Program-made: the position numbers and the translations under genes | Shown: piece by piece, positions 7,490-15,373 of the stretch | Numbering within the stretch: position 1 is the stretch's first letter | Layout: each line of letters opens with the position of its first letter | From: GWC2-45-44 sp041661665 | GTDB taxonomy: Bacteria; Planctomycetota; Phycisphaerae; Sedimentisphaerales; UBA12454 | DNA: 27,083 bases | NCBI GenBank assembly: GCA_041661665.1 | Contig: JBAZTW010000030.1 | Location: 1 to 27,083, forward strand | Direction of reading: 5' to 3' | Notes under the pieces: model-generated | Seen by the model: only the letters and a program-made list of their open reading frames with translations | Told to the model about the DNA's origin: nothing | The model's database searches: none

Positions 7490-8391
7490 TGGCAAAGAAA
7501 AGTCTTGAAAATAAACTGCGTGAAGGTCTTTTGTTTCTCGACGGCGCGATGGGAACACAGTTGATGGCTCGCAATGTTGTCGCTGAAAAAGGCAACGACT
7601 GGCTGAATGTCGAACAGCCCCAGGTTATACTCGATATTCATAATGCTTATTTTAAGGCAGGTTGCGACGCGGTTCTGGCAAATACACTCGGCGCAAATGA
7701 AATTTCTCTTGCTCGGCACGGACTGGGTGATGAAGTTGAAAAATTAAATAAGGCAGGCGTGAAAATCGCCCGACAGGCTGCGGATGCTGCCAGTGGCGAC
7801 AAGTATGTCCTTGGCGATATAAGTTCGTGCGGCGAATTTTTGCAGCCGCTGGGAACGCTTGAGCCTGCACGGTTAAAAGAGGTTTTCGCAAAACAGGCGA
7901 AGGCACTCTGTGATGCAGGCGTTGACGGATTCGCGATTGAGACATTTATGGCTGTCGATGAGGCGAAAGTTGCCGCTGAGGCGGTGTTGTCTGTTTGCAA
8001 TTTGCCGGTTTTTGTGTCGCTGGCGTTTGACCCTGCGGGAAATGATTTCAGAACGATGATGGGAGCCAGTGCCGAGACTATCGCGGCGGAATTCTCATCG
8101 CTGGGCATAAGAGGGCTTGGTTTTAACTGCGGCAATTTGAATATGGAACAGTATCTTGCTTTGGCGGAGAAATTTGTAAAACTACTGAAAGGCACGAACA
8201 TCGCCCTGCTGGCTGAGCCAAATGCGGGCAAGCCTGAATTGATTGATGGCAAGGCGGTGTATAAGCTTTCCGCTGATGATTTCGCGAACTGGCTTGAGAA
8301 AATTTACAGTGCCGGCGCGACGATTTTAGGCGGCTGCTGCGGAACAAGCCCTGCTCACATCGCGGCTATGACAAAAAAAATAAGAAGTTAA
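7486..8391 (+). CDS. Homocysteine S-methyltransferase domain protein (stand-alone MetH module 1/BHMT type)
   Basis: This 301-residue protein is a single homocysteine S-methyltransferase TIM barrel. It moves a methyl group to homocysteine to give methionine, using zinc to activate the thiol. LFLDGAMGTQLM (16-27) opens the barrel. The zinc ligands are Cys215 in GFNCGN and Cys284-Cys285 in the GGCCGT motif near the C-terminus. NTLGAN (66-71) and FDPAGNDFRTMMGAS (181-195) are also typical. It lacks the folate, cobalamin and reactivation modules of full MetH. It may therefore act with another methyl donor or as one part of a split enzyme. ATG 7486 overlaps the lipoprotein stop (ATGA) and has AAGGTG upstream; a second ATG follows at 7489. 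Confidence 0.88.
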   Translation: MMAKKSLENKLREGLLFLDGAMGTQLMARNVVAEKGNDWLNVEQPQVILDIHNAYFKAGCDAVLANTLGANEISLARHGLGDEVEKLNKAGVKIARQAADAASGDKYVLGDISSCGEFLQPLGTLEPARLKEVFAKQAKALCDAGVDGFAIETFMAVDEAKVAAEAVLSVCNLPVFVSLAFDPAGNDFRTMMGASAETIAAEFSSLGIRGLGFNCGNLNMEQYLALAEKFVKLLKGTNIALLAEPNAGKPELIDGKAVYKLSADDFANWLEKIYSAGATILGGCCGTSPAHIAAMTKKIRS

Positions 8392-8412
8392 TTTTTATAA
8401 GAGAATAAAAAA

Positions 8413-8979
8413 ATGAAAACGATAAAGATTGGTTTGATGTGTTTTTTTGCTTTCGCATTGATAGTTTGCGGATGTGCCGTTACGCCGAAAAAGTCAAAGG
8501 AAAAGGTGATTTTATCCATTGATTCGAACGAGGCCGTTACTGTTATGAAAGAAAAGGATTCGAGTCTTCAGAAATTCTTTGATAAATCCTATGGATATGC
8601 AGTGCTGCCGAAGGTTTTTAAAGGTGCTTTTATAGCGGGCGGAGCTTACGGCAAAGGCGAAGTCTATGAGCAAAACAAAATGGTCGGCTACTGCGATATG
8701 AAACAGGCTACGCTTGGCTTTTCGTTCGGAGGGGAATTTTTCCGCGAGATAGTATTTTTCCGCGACAAGGAAGATTTAGATAAGTTCAAATCAGGCGAAT
8801 TCACCTTCTCGGCACAGGTAACAGGCGTTGCTCTTACTGCAGGCGCAGCAGCGAAAGCTGATTACAAGGCCGGTATGGCTGTGTTTATCGCAACTGATTC
8901 CGGGCTGATGGTTGACGCTTCTCTTGGGGGGCAAAAGTTTAACTACGAATCGAAACCTATCTTAAAGAAGGTTCAGTAG
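8413..8979 (+). CDS. SYLF (YSC84/DUF500) domain lipoprotein
   Basis: This 188-residue protein has a lipoprotein signal sequence ending in CGC (Cys21). A SYLF lipid-binding domain follows: FFDKSYGYAVLPKVFKG, then AFIAGGAYGKGEVYE, GYCDMKQATLGFSFGGEFFREIVFF, and a C-terminal VTGVALTAGAAAKADY with GLMVDASLGGQKFNY. SYLF proteins bind phospholipid, and bacterial members are mostly uncharacterised envelope lipoproteins. The gene starts 21 bases after the methyltransferase stop, with GAGA upstream, so it probably closes this transcript. It converges with waaA, with only 5 bases between the stops. Confidence 0.88.
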   Translation: MKTIKIGLMCFFAFALIVCGCAVTPKKSKEKVILSIDSNEAVTVMKEKDSSLQKFFDKSYGYAVLPKVFKGAFIAGGAYGKGEVYEQNKMVGYCDMKQATLGFSFGGEFFREIVFFRDKEDLDKFKSGEFTFSAQVTGVALTAGAAAKADYKAGMAVFIATDSGLMVDASLGGQKFNYESKPILKKVQ

Positions 8980-8984
8980 GATAT

Positions 8985-10271
8985 TTAAAGCAGTTTTAAA
9001 ATTTCATCGACCGATTTTACCGTAGCGCCCTGATTTTCGACGATGACGCTTCGGCCATTGGCGGCAATTTGTTTTGCGTATTGCGGGTCAGTAAGGCATT
9101 TTTTTACCATGGTAAAAAGCTCGTTGCCGGTGCTTACTTCAATCGCTCCATTTTTGGCAAGCAGAGCATCGACGGTTTGTTTGAAATTGAATGTATATTT
9201 GCCGAAGATTGTTGTTTTGCCCATTGCGGAAGATTCCATCATATCCGAGCCGCCCATTGGAACAAGGCTCCTGCCGACAAAGACAACTGTCGAGAGCGAA
9301 TAGAATTTTCTCAAATCGCCCATTGTATCGCCGAGAATGACGGAATCTTTTGAATCGGCGTTTTTCAATTCGCCCGATTTTATTTTGCTGTATCGAGTAA
9401 TCGAAAAGCCTGTCTGCTCTATCAATGATGCGACTTCGTCAAAGCGTTCTGGTTTGCGAGGTACGACGGCAAGCCGAACATCGGCACTGCCCTGCTCGGC
9501 TTTTAATTTTTTAAATATATCAAGAATAATGGCCTCTTCATCAATACCTGTTCCGCCGGCAACGAATAACCGCTGACCTTTGAGGTTAAGCTGCTCGGCG
9601 AGTGTGTCCGCACCGTGGATGTTTTCTGCTGTGTCGGCGGTATCATATTTGAGGCTGCCTGTAATAATCGCTGATTTTTTTTTACCGCCCAGAGCAACAA
9701 AACGCTCTGCATATTCTGCGCTCTGTGCGAGGAACAACGCAACTTTGCTAAAAACAGGTTTTACGAGCGATTTTATGAGTTTGTATTTCGGGAATGAGCG
9801 ATCACTTATTCTGCCGTTGATGACAACAACTGGGATGTTATGCTTGTTTGCGTAGAAAGTGAAATTCGGCCAGACTTCAAGTTCCATCAGCAGACATATA
9901 TCGGGCTTTAAATTTTTAAACGCCCGGCGAATAACGCAGGTAAAATCAAACGGATAGAAAAAAACGCTTAATTCGCCGCCATATAATTTTTCTGCGCGTT
10001 CAAAGCCTGTGTCTGTTGTCGCGCTCAGCACGACCTCGTAATTAGGTAGACGTTTTTTCAGTTCGGCGATGATGGTTTTGGTTGCGTTGACTTCGCCAAC
10101 GCTGACAGCGTGAACCCAGATGCACTTTTTGTCCGGCTGTTTTCGGGTGATTCTGCCGAATCTCTGCGCCCAGCCTTTGCGATACCGCTGCTGTTTTATT
10201 GCGCGATATATGATTTTCGGGCTGTATGCGATAAGAGCGAAAAAATATACAATATCAATAATATATTTCAT
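8985..10271 (-). CDS. waaA: 3-deoxy-D-manno-octulosonic acid (Kdo) transferase
   Basis: This 428-residue inner-membrane enzyme transfers Kdo from CMP-Kdo to lipid A precursor, the first step of LPS core assembly. An N-terminal membrane anchor (about 3-22) is followed by the GT30 N-domain with WVHAVSVGEVNA (52-63). The Glu60 matches the catalytic Glu of known KdtA enzymes. LSATTDTGFERAEKL, then DICLLMELEVWPNF and VINGRISDRSF follow. The C-domain has FVAGGTGIDEEAIIL, FVGRSLVPMGGSDMMESSAMG and FGKYTFNF. Length and motifs are complete. It has its own promoter region in the 91-base gap behind it. No Shine-Dalgarno is visible, and the predicted transcript start is only about 8 bases from the ATG. 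It implies a Gram-negative type outer membrane with LPS. Confidence 0.95.
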   Translation of the reverse strand: MKYIIDIVYFFALIAYSPKIIYRAIKQQRYRKGWAQRFGRITRKQPDKKCIWVHAVSVGEVNATKTIIAELKKRLPNYEVVLSATTDTGFERAEKLYGGELSVFFYPFDFTCVIRRAFKNLKPDICLLMELEVWPNFTFYANKHNIPVVVINGRISDRSFPKYKLIKSLVKPVFSKVALFLAQSAEYAERFVALGGKKKSAIITGSLKYDTADTAENIHGADTLAEQLNLKGQRLFVAGGTGIDEEAIILDIFKKLKAEQGSADVRLAVVPRKPERFDEVASLIEQTGFSITRYSKIKSGELKNADSKDSVILGDTMGDLRKFYSLSTVVFVGRSLVPMGGSDMMESSAMGKTTIFGKYTFNFKQTVDALLAKNGAIEVSTGNELFTMVKKCLTDPQYAKQIAANGRSVIVENQGATVKSVDEILKLL

Positions 10272-10285
10272 TTATATTCAGTTCA

Positions 10286-10313
10286 ATTATAGGAAAGAAG
10301 ATTGTAATGTTAA
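10286..10313 (-). promoter_or_regulatory. waaA promoter (proximal)
   Basis: On the minus strand, TTAACA (10308-10313) and a perfect TATAAT (10286-10291) are spaced by 16 bases. Transcription would start near 10279, leaving a leader of about 8 bases before the waaA ATG. Confidence 0.6.
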
Positions 10314-10335
10314 GCGTGGATAACAGGCCTGTCAA
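10307..10335 (-). promoter_or_regulatory. waaA promoter (distal)
   Basis: On the minus strand, a perfect TTGACA (10330-10335) lies 17 bases from TAACAT (10307-10312). The -10 of this promoter overlaps the -35 of the proximal one. Confidence 0.5.
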
Positions 10336-10362
10336 GGGCAAAAAATACTTAGCAGAAGCAAA

Positions 10363-11688
10363 TCAGTCCTTTATCTGTGTTTCCATCATAGAAACAGCAT
10401 TAATACTTTCCTGGATGGTTTCCTTTTTAAGGTAAATCGGCTCGATAAGCCGCCGAATTTCCGGGAGCTGCCTTAAAAACATAAGCATAGTAGCGATACT
10501 CAAAATGCCGCTTATCAGGAGCGTTTTCGGAGCGCCAATATGTTCCGCAACGAAGCCCGCCAGAAGATTGCCGAACGGCACTATGCCAATAAACGACATC
10601 GTGTGCAGGCTCAGAACTCTGCCGCGTTTGTCATCGTCAACGATTGTTTGCAGGATTATGTTGATTGAAGCCATTTGCACCATAACGCCGAAACCCGGCA
10701 GAACTATCAAACAGAAAGAGAGCCAGAGATTTTTTGAAAAAGAAAAGCCGATTATTCCAGCAGCAAAAATAATCGATGCGATGATTATTACATTTTCCAG
10801 GCCTCGCACGGATTTTCGCTTTGCCAGAATAACAGCGCCGATAAACGCGCCTGTGCCGATGGCAGCCATAAGAAAGCCGAGTGTTCTTGAATCGCCGTGG
10901 AGGATAACCTTTGCAAAAACCGGCATAAGCACCAAATACGGCGTTGCGAAAAAGCTTGTAATTGCGGTGTAAATCAGGATGGTGCGTATGGGTGTAAAAT
11001 TAAAAGAATATTTCAGGCCTGCTTTTATTCCACCGAGGATTGAGCCGCTCTGTCGAATCGCGGGCGGACAGACGATTTTCATTGCGTATAGGGCGAAAAT
11101 AACAGCGAGAAAACTTATGCCATTTATGAAAAAGCACGCAGCTTCGCCGGTGTAAGCAATGACAAACCCAGCTATTGAAGGCCCGACGAATCTTGCCATA
11201 TTGAACAGCATAGAGTTGAGGGCGATGGCATTGGGAAGGTCATTTTTATCATCAACCATTTCAAAAACAAACGCCTGACGAGTAGGCATATCGAATGTAT
11301 TAATCAGTCCCCTCATCAGACTTAGGATAATCAGCAGCGGAATCGTTGCCAAATGAAAAAACACAATAGCGGCCAGAATGAAAGCCTGGAGCATAGCAAA
11401 TATCTGAGTGAGTATTACGATATTTTTTCTCGGCCAGCGGTCTGCCAGAACGCCGGCAATCGGAGCGCCGAAGAGTATCGGAGCGCTGTCACAGAACGAA
11501 ATAACACCAAGATAAAATGCCGAACCGGTAAGTCTGTACACTAACCAGCTTGTGGCAACCATTTGCATCCAGGTTCCGATGAGTGAAACGCCCTGACCTG
11601 CAAAGAAAAGCCGATAGTTTTTATGTTTTAATGCCCGCAGAAAGCTGCCGAAGCCTGTTTTCTGCGATTGGCCGATATTTTGCGTCAT
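10363..11688 (-). CDS. MFS transporter, DHA3/EntS-like
   Basis: This 441-residue integral membrane protein of the major facilitator superfamily is predicted to have 12 transmembrane helices. The N-terminal ALKHKNYRLFFAGQGVSLIGTWMQMVATSWLVYRLTGSA stretch and the loop 2-3 signature GVLADRWPRKN mark the MFS_3/DHA3 group. That group includes the enterobactin exporter EntS and macrolide exporters. The loop after helix 6 and the second half (GAFIGAVILAKRK) are intact. The substrate cannot be read from the sequence; siderophores or drugs are family-based guesses. It is transcribed from a promoter whose spacer holds an 18-base palindrome, so it may be repressor-controlled. It diverges from the anmK unit. 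Confidence 0.88.
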   Translation of the reverse strand: MTQNIGQSQKTGFGSFLRALKHKNYRLFFAGQGVSLIGTWMQMVATSWLVYRLTGSAFYLGVISFCDSAPILFGAPIAGVLADRWPRKNIVILTQIFAMLQAFILAAIVFFHLATIPLLIILSLMRGLINTFDMPTRQAFVFEMVDDKNDLPNAIALNSMLFNMARFVGPSIAGFVIAYTGEAACFFINGISFLAVIFALYAMKIVCPPAIRQSGSILGGIKAGLKYSFNFTPIRTILIYTAITSFFATPYLVLMPVFAKVILHGDSRTLGFLMAAIGTGAFIGAVILAKRKSVRGLENVIIIASIIFAAGIIGFSFSKNLWLSFCLIVLPGFGVMVQMASINIILQTIVDDDKRGRVLSLHTMSFIGIVPFGNLLAGFVAEHIGAPKTLLISGILSIATMLMFLRQLPEIRRLIEPIYLKKETIQESINAVSMMETQIKD

Positions 11689-11716
11689 TTTTCTGTTACC
11701 GCTGAATCAAGAGGGT

Positions 11717-11745
11717 ATTTTAATAGCGAATCGGCTATTTTGCAA
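11717..11745 (-). promoter_or_regulatory. Promoter of the MFS transporter gene
   Basis: On the minus strand, TTGCAA (11740-11745) and TAAAAT (11717-11722) are 17 bases apart. Predicted transcription start is near 11710, about 22 bases before the ATG. Confidence 0.55.
11722..11739. promoter_or_regulatory. Palindromic operator candidate between -35 and -10
   Basis: AATAGC-N6-GCTATT is a perfect inverted repeat that fills the spacer of the MFS promoter. A dimeric regulator bound here would block RNA polymerase. It also lies about 70 bases upstream of the anmK -10. Confidence 0.4.
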
Positions 11746-11808
11746 TAGGATAAAACGGTAGTCGATAGTCAATAATCAGTGGAAAATATAAAAAAATCGT
11801 GAAAATCG

Positions 11809-11814
11809 TATAAT
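11809..11814 (+). promoter_or_regulatory. -10 element for the anmK-murQ-symporter unit
   Basis: A perfect TATAAT lies 21 bases before the anmK GTG. No good -35 is seen at 16-18 bases, so it may need an activator or be weak. Confidence 0.4.
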
Positions 11815-11835
11815 CTGCTGTTAGAATAATCCGCT

Positions 11836-12966
11836 GTGAATATATGCAAAAAAAATAAATTACGAGTATGCGGATTGATGAGCGGCACATCGGCTGATGG
11901 AATTGACGCGGCGATTGTGGATATTCAGAAAAATAAAATTCAAACCGTAGCTTTCGATATGTTCGCATATCCGCCGGCGATTCGTAAAAAGGTTCTCGAA
12001 ATCGGCGAACAGAAAACCTGTACCGCAGGCGACATAAGCACTATGAATTTTCTGCTGGGAAAACTTTTCGCAGATGCTGTAATTAAACTCTGCAAAAAAA
12101 ATAAAATTTCGTTAAGAACAATCGACCTAATCGGCTCACACGGGCAGACAATTTATCACAATCCAGGAGGGAAAGTTCCATCAACGCTGCAGATCGGCGA
12201 GCCCTCAATAATCGCTCATCAGACAGGAATTACGACAGTCGCTGATTTTCGACCAAAAGATATTGCGGCAGGCGGACAGGGTGCGCCGTTAGTGCCATTC
12301 GCCGATTATATTCTTTTCTCACACAAGATAAAAAATAGGATTTTGCAGAATATCGGCGGAATAGCGAATTTGACTTTTTTGCCTGCGGACGGCAAAATCT
12401 GCAATATTATTGCATTCGATACTGGCCCGGGGAATATGATTATTGACCTGTTAGTTTGCAGGGCAACGGGCGGAAAACTAACTTTTGACAAAGGCGGTAA
12501 AATCGCCGCAAGCGGCAATGTGAATCAGAAAATTCTCGGCCAGATGCTCAAACATCCCTACTTACGCAGACAGCCGCCAAAGACCACAGGCAGAGAAATG
12601 TTCGGAAAAATTTTCTGCGATAAATTCCGCAGTAAATCCATAACAACCGAAGACCTGATTGCAACCGCAACGGCGTTCACAGCGATTAGTATCGCAGATG
12701 CGTACAGGAAATTTCTGCCAAGTAAGCCTGATGAAATAATTTTGTGCGGAGGCGGAGCGAAAAACAAAACGCTTGTCAAAATGCTGGGACAATATACGCA
12801 AAGCAAAATTTTAACTACGGACGACTTCGGCATAAACAGCGATGCCAAAGAGGCAATTTCGTTTGCGATTCTTGCCTGGGCAACTATAAAAGGAATAAAA
12901 AATAATGCGCCCAGCGCAACCGGCGCAAAAACCGCTGAAATTTTAGGAAAAATTATACTCACATGA
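11836..12966 (+). CDS. anmK: Anhydro-N-acetylmuramic acid kinase
   Basis: This 376-residue cytoplasmic kinase of the ASKHA fold opens the 1,6-anhydro ring and phosphorylates anhydro-MurNAc to MurNAc-6-phosphate. The hallmarks are in order: MSGTSADGIDAA (15-26) for ATP phosphate binding, GSHGQTIYH (100-108), GEPSIIAHQTG (121-131) with VADFRPKDIAAGGQGAPLVP (135-154), AFDTGPGN (193-200) with the likely catalytic Asp195, and ILCGGGAKN near the C-terminus. Length is normal. The start is GTG 11836; the MSGTS motif begins only 14 residues later, and no strong ribosome site is seen. The stop overlaps the murQ ATG (ATGA), so the two are translationally coupled. Confidence 0.95.
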   Translation: MNICKKNKLRVCGLMSGTSADGIDAAIVDIQKNKIQTVAFDMFAYPPAIRKKVLEIGEQKTCTAGDISTMNFLLGKLFADAVIKLCKKNKISLRTIDLIGSHGQTIYHNPGGKVPSTLQIGEPSIIAHQTGITTVADFRPKDIAAGGQGAPLVPFADYILFSHKIKNRILQNIGGIANLTFLPADGKICNIIAFDTGPGNMIIDLLVCRATGGKLTFDKGGKIAASGNVNQKILGQMLKHPYLRRQPPKTTGREMFGKIFCDKFRSKSITTEDLIATATAFTAISIADAYRKFLPSKPDEIILCGGGAKNKTLVKMLGQYTQSKILTTDDFGINSDAKEAISFAILAWATIKGIKNNAPSATGAKTAEILGKIILT

Positions 12967-13853
12967 CAACAAAATTACCGACAACTGAAAAACGCAATAA
13001 GAAAAGTGAAAATATTGACAAGCTCTCTACGACTGGGATTGTAAAACTGCTCAACAGCGAAGACAGATTGGTCGCACCGGCTGTCGGGAAGGAATATAAA
13101 AATATCGCCAAAGCTGTTGATGTAATTGTCGAGCGGTTTAAACGCGGCGGCAGGCTTTTTTATGTTGGAGCGGGTACAAGCGGCAGGCTGGGAGTTTTAG
13201 ACGCTTCAGAATGTCCGCCGACATTCGGCGTAAGCCCCCTGCTGGTTCAGGGAATCATCGCGGGCGGAGAGCGGGCATTGACCACTGCTGTCGAAGGAGC
13301 CGAAGACAGAATTGATGAAGGTATAGCGGCGATAAAAAAACGTAAAATCACAAAAAATGATGTCGTCGTCGGAATAGCTGCGTGCGGACTTACACCTTTT
13401 GTTCGGGCGGCATTGAAGCAGGCACAAAAAACAGGGACAGCCGCTATTTTTATTACCTGCTCACCAGAGAACATCAAAGGCATACCCGCCCAAATAATTA
13501 TCAATCCGGTTGTAGGGGCTGAGGTTATTACAGGCTCGACACGAATGAAGGCTGGCACGGCGACCAAACTTGTCTTGAATACGCTCACAACGGCAGCAAT
13601 GATAAAAATGGGTAAGGTCTTCGGCAATCTTATGGTTGACCTCAAGGCGACAAATAATAAATTAAAAAAACGTTCGGTAAGAATTATCTGCCAGACGACG
13701 GGACTATCTGAAATCAAAGCCGCTGCCCTGCTGAAAAGAGCAGACGGCAAGGTTAAGGTCGGTATTGTAATGCACCACCGGAAAGTCAACCTGAAACGTG
13801 CGATGGAAATTCTGGAAGAAAACTGTCAATCTCTGAGAAAATCAATAAAATGA
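12963..13853 (+). CDS. murQ: N-acetylmuramic acid 6-phosphate etherase
   Basis: This 296-residue SIS-domain enzyme splits the lactyl ether of MurNAc-6-phosphate to GlcNAc-6-phosphate and D-lactate. It uses the product of AnmK directly. RLFYVGAGTSGRLGVLDASECPPTFG (64-89) contains Glu83, and EGAEDR (111-116) contains Glu114. Both positions match the catalytic residues described for E. coli MurQ. GIAACGLTPFV and VITGSTRMKAGTATKLVLN are the usual sugar-phosphate-binding segments. The N-terminus has a short extra basic stretch before the STTGIVKLLNSED motif. ATGA overlaps link it to anmK upstream and to the symporter downstream. Confidence 0.96.
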   Translation: MTTKLPTTEKRNKKSENIDKLSTTGIVKLLNSEDRLVAPAVGKEYKNIAKAVDVIVERFKRGGRLFYVGAGTSGRLGVLDASECPPTFGVSPLLVQGIIAGGERALTTAVEGAEDRIDEGIAAIKKRKITKNDVVVGIAACGLTPFVRAALKQAQKTGTAAIFITCSPENIKGIPAQIIINPVVGAEVITGSTRMKAGTATKLVLNTLTTAAMIKMGKVFGNLMVDLKATNNKLKKRSVRIICQTTGLSEIKAAALLKRADGKVKVGIVMHHRKVNLKRAMEILEENCQSLRKSIK

Positions 13854-15331
13854 ATGAAACTGCCGCTGTACAAAATTTAGCCGGGCATCTCGGTTCTTTG
13901 GATTTAATAATTGCCGGCGTGGCGGTTTTGCTGCTGTTTGTTATATCATATATATTTGGGCGAAAAGAAAATGACACAAGGGATTTTTTTCTCGGAGGCA
14001 GAAAAATGCCTTCAATCATCGCCTGCCTGTCATTCGTCGCCACCGAAGTAAGCGCACTTACCATTATCGGCGTGCCTGCGACGGCTTACAGCGAAAACTG
14101 GCAATACCTGCAATTTTTCATAGGCTCGGCGGCAGCGAGAATTTTTGTGGCGTTTCTTTTCATTCCGGCGTTTTACAAATACGACTGCACGAGTATTTAT
14201 GAATTTCTCAAACACAGGTTCGGCGGCCAGACGCAATACGCCGGAGCGTTTTTCTTCTTTATCACAAGGCTCATCGCATCTGGCGTGAGATTATACGCAG
14301 CGTGTATGGGTATTGGAATTATTCTTGGATGGCAACTGCCGGTAACGCTTTTAGTTTTCACGGCTGTGAGCATTATTTTTATCGCGTTCGGCGGAATCAA
14401 GGCGGTTGTCTGGGCCGGAGCTTATCAGACAATAGTGTTTTTTACCGCTGGTATCGCCCTGCTGGTTTATCTTTATCTGCATATTACAGGTGGGCTGGAG
14501 ACGATTTGGCAAATCGCAAATGATGCCGGTCGGCTGAGCATTTTTAATTTTAAATTTAATCTTAATGAGCCTGCGACATTTTGGGCGGGAACGGCAAATG
14601 CATTTTTTATAGGTCTTGCAGTATTCGGCACTGACCAGGAACTTATGCAGCGGGTGCTTACGGTTGAGACAAGAAGAAAAAGCCAAAATACTGTGCTTAT
14701 GACAATAGCCGCTGCTCTGCCGGTTTTATGCATTTATCTGGCAATCGGCACACTGCTTTATGTTTTTTACCAACAGCATACTGATGTTGCCGCTCCTGCA
14801 AAAGCCAAGGAAATTATTGCGTATTTCACTGCGAATTCTCTGCCAATCGGATTGAAGGGGCTGATTCTGTCAGCGATTATTCTGGCCAGTATCGATTCGC
14901 CGCTGAGTTCGCTCAGCACTTCGTTTGTGACGGATATTTACAGGCCGCTGATTATAAAAAACGCCACGGAAAAACATTATCTGTTGGTTTCAAGGTCAGC
15001 GATAGTTATCTTTGGAGTTATTTTAGCTTTAATCGCGATAGCCTGTGAGCCGGTGAAAAATATCCTGTGGTTCGCATTTGAGATTATTTCCGTTACAGGA
15101 GGAGCGACACTGGGCGTTTTCCTGCTTGGGCTGCTCACTAAGGCAAAAATCAATCGCGGCAATGTGCTGGCGATGATTATCAGCGTTTTGACGATGACAA
15201 CGCTGCTGATTCTGTCGCATTTGGGAATAATCGCTCTGGCGTGGAGCTGGCTGATTGTTTTCGGAACGGTGGAAACATTCCTGCTGGGCTGGCTGATTTC
15301 CGCAATCAAACCCGACAGGCCTTTACAATGA
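13850..15331 (+). CDS. Sodium:solute symporter (SSS family), candidate importer of anhydro-MurNAc or related amino sugar
   Basis: This 493-residue protein has about 13 predicted transmembrane helices. It opens with a helix at about 18-37 and the loop DTRDFFLGGRKMP. FVATEVSALTIIGVPATAY (unwound helix 1 of the core), FGGIKAVVWAGAYQTIVFF and the C-terminal-half motif ASIDSPLSSLSTSFVTDIY, with serines expected at the Na2 site, are typical of SSS transporters. Its ATG overlaps the murQ stop (ATGA), so it is made with AnmK and MurQ. From that context I infer uptake of anhydro-MurNAc or a small muropeptide-derived sugar. SSS members also carry sialic acid, glucose or amino acids. No PTS MurP or AmpG-like gene is nearby. 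Confidence 0.9.
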   Translation: MNETAAVQNLAGHLGSLDLIIAGVAVLLLFVISYIFGRKENDTRDFFLGGRKMPSIIACLSFVATEVSALTIIGVPATAYSENWQYLQFFIGSAAARIFVAFLFIPAFYKYDCTSIYEFLKHRFGGQTQYAGAFFFFITRLIASGVRLYAACMGIGIILGWQLPVTLLVFTAVSIIFIAFGGIKAVVWAGAYQTIVFFTAGIALLVYLYLHITGGLETIWQIANDAGRLSIFNFKFNLNEPATFWAGTANAFFIGLAVFGTDQELMQRVLTVETRRKSQNTVLMTIAAALPVLCIYLAIGTLLYVFYQQHTDVAAPAKAKEIIAYFTANSLPIGLKGLILSAIILASIDSPLSSLSTSFVTDIYRPLIIKNATEKHYLLVSRSAIVIFGVILALIAIACEPVKNILWFAFEIISVTGGATLGVFLLGLLTKAKINRGNVLAMIISVLTMTTLLILSHLGIIALAWSWLIVFGTVETFLLGWLISAIKPDRPLQ

Positions 15332-15349
15332 CAGATTGGCTGATATACT
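15322..15349 (+). promoter_or_regulatory. tatC promoter with extended -10
   Basis: TTTACA (15322-15327) and TATACT (15344-15349) are 16 bases apart, and TGA precedes the -10, giving an extended -10. The -35 lies in the last codons of the symporter gene. Predicted start is near 15356, about 18 bases before the tatC ATG. Confidence 0.6.
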
Positions 15350-15360
15350 AATGGCCAATC
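15334..15360. promoter_or_regulatory. Inverted repeat flanking the tatC -10
   Basis: GATTGGC (15334-15340) and GCCAATC (15354-15360) are a perfect 7-bp inverted repeat around the -10 element. The left arm lies upstream of the predicted transcript start. A DNA-level operator is therefore more likely than an RNA hairpin, unless readthrough from the symporter gene occurs. Confidence 0.45.
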
Positions 15361-15373
15361 AGGAAAGCGATAT

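Noticed and set aside
7647..8252. Minus-strand open frame (about 201 codons) opposite the methyltransferase gene
   Set aside because: It is a Ser/Ala/Pro-rich antisense frame typical of shadow translation of a conserved gene.
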